A model generated the notes under the pieces. The model had not been told where the DNA came from, ran no database searches, and saw nothing but the letters and a program-made list of their open reading frames with translations. The translations under genes and the position numbers were made by a program. A stretch of 6,588 nt of DNA from T1SED10-198M sp003554345 [NCBI: Candidatus Sumerlaeota bacterium] (GTDB taxonomy: Bacteria; Sumerlaeota; T1SED10-198M): assembly GCA_003554345.1 (NCBI GenBank), contig PWGE01000256.1, positions 1 to 6,588 of the forward strand, in the 5' to 3' direction. This document shows, one piece after another, positions 6,391 through 6,588 of this stretch (positions within the stretch are counted from its first letter, which is position 1; each line of letters starts with the position of its first letter).

Positions 6391-6588
6391 ATTGAGGCGC
6401 TTGCGATCCGCATCAGAGAATATCTCCAGTTCTACGGGGTCAGCATTGGCGGCCAAGACCCGCCGACGGGGGCCGAGATTCAAGAGAGACTGCAGGAGGA
6501 TCTATCCCGCCTCCGGGATCGATTTCGGGACGAGAAAACAGATCCGGAAGAATTGATCGCGGAACTACAAGGTGATCTGAGAGAGAAA
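6391..6588 (+). CDS. Partial ORF running off the window, start unresolved
   Basis: One frame is open from inside the previous gene to the last base. From 6391 it reads IEALAIRIREYLQFYGVSIG, then a GQDPPTGAEI turn and charged helices (QERLQEDLSRLRDRF, TDPEELIAELQGDL). This amphipathic, well-balanced composition with GC-rich third positions looks like true coding. There is no ATG in the frame, and the only GTG (6289) would add a Gly/Arg/Pro-rich stretch typical of an out-of-frame shadow. Possible starts are CTG 6370 (sharing CTGA with the upstream stop) or ATT 6391 (SD-like AGGGGG 7 bases before). A sequencing error could also have hidden a normal start. A competing TTG 6392 frame gives only a 54-residue Arg/Ser-rich product ending at TGA 6554-6556. 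No family is recognised. Confidence 0.45.
   Translation, partial: MEALAIRIREYLQFYGVSIGGQDPPTGAEIQERLQEDLSRLRDRFRDEKTDPEELIAELQGDLREK

Noticed and set aside
5594-6483. Minus-strand open frames across the GC-rich lysis region
   Set aside because: High GC leaves all frames fairly open; the + strand frames have family motifs, SD sites and tight gene spacing.

Overview
This window reads as the late region of a tailed bacteriophage or prophage, probably from an uncultured source. The case rests on gene-dense, one-strand, tightly packed ORFs with strong Shine-Dalgarno (SD) sequences, a large protein whose C-terminal half matches the phage polyvalent-protein family carrying LPD38-type segments, and a compact lysis cassette directly behind it. 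The cassette features (PGRP-fold amidase, XhlA-like coiled-coil/tail-anchor protein) point to a bacterial host; the host clade cannot be told from this sequence.

Layout, all on the + strand. Positions 1-159 are the last 52 codons of an upstream gene of unknown function. Positions 174-2393 encode a 739-residue, extremely acidic protein with no cysteine and no lysine in its first 340 residues. Positions 2398-5412, four bases further on and starting at GTG, encode a 1004-residue protein whose C-terminal half has the LPD38-like motif set. Positions 5417-5650 encode a 77-residue XhlA-like membrane protein. Positions 5655-6047 encode a short Amidase_2/PGRP-type amidase. Positions 6047-6373 encode a 108-residue single-pass membrane protein. 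From about 6370/6391 to the end of the window another reading frame stays open, with no ordinary start codon. No gap between genes reaches 300 bases, and I saw no tRNA, rRNA, CRISPR array, insertion sequence or convincing terminator.

The genes look co-transcribed. Stop and start codons lie within a few bases of each other or overlap, and four of the starts sit 7 bases behind a GAGG or GGAG core. The two large genes are best read as a virion or ejected-protein pair (inference from the LPD38 family and gene order), and the next genes as a lysis module.

The most striking structural feature is an abrupt change in base composition inside the amidase gene. GC is 20/60 in bases 5701-5760 and 42/60 in 5761-5820, with a simultaneous switch from AGA to mostly CGN arginine codons, right at the conserved GYHF motif. 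The distal part of the lysis cassette therefore seems to come from a different genome than the two large genes.
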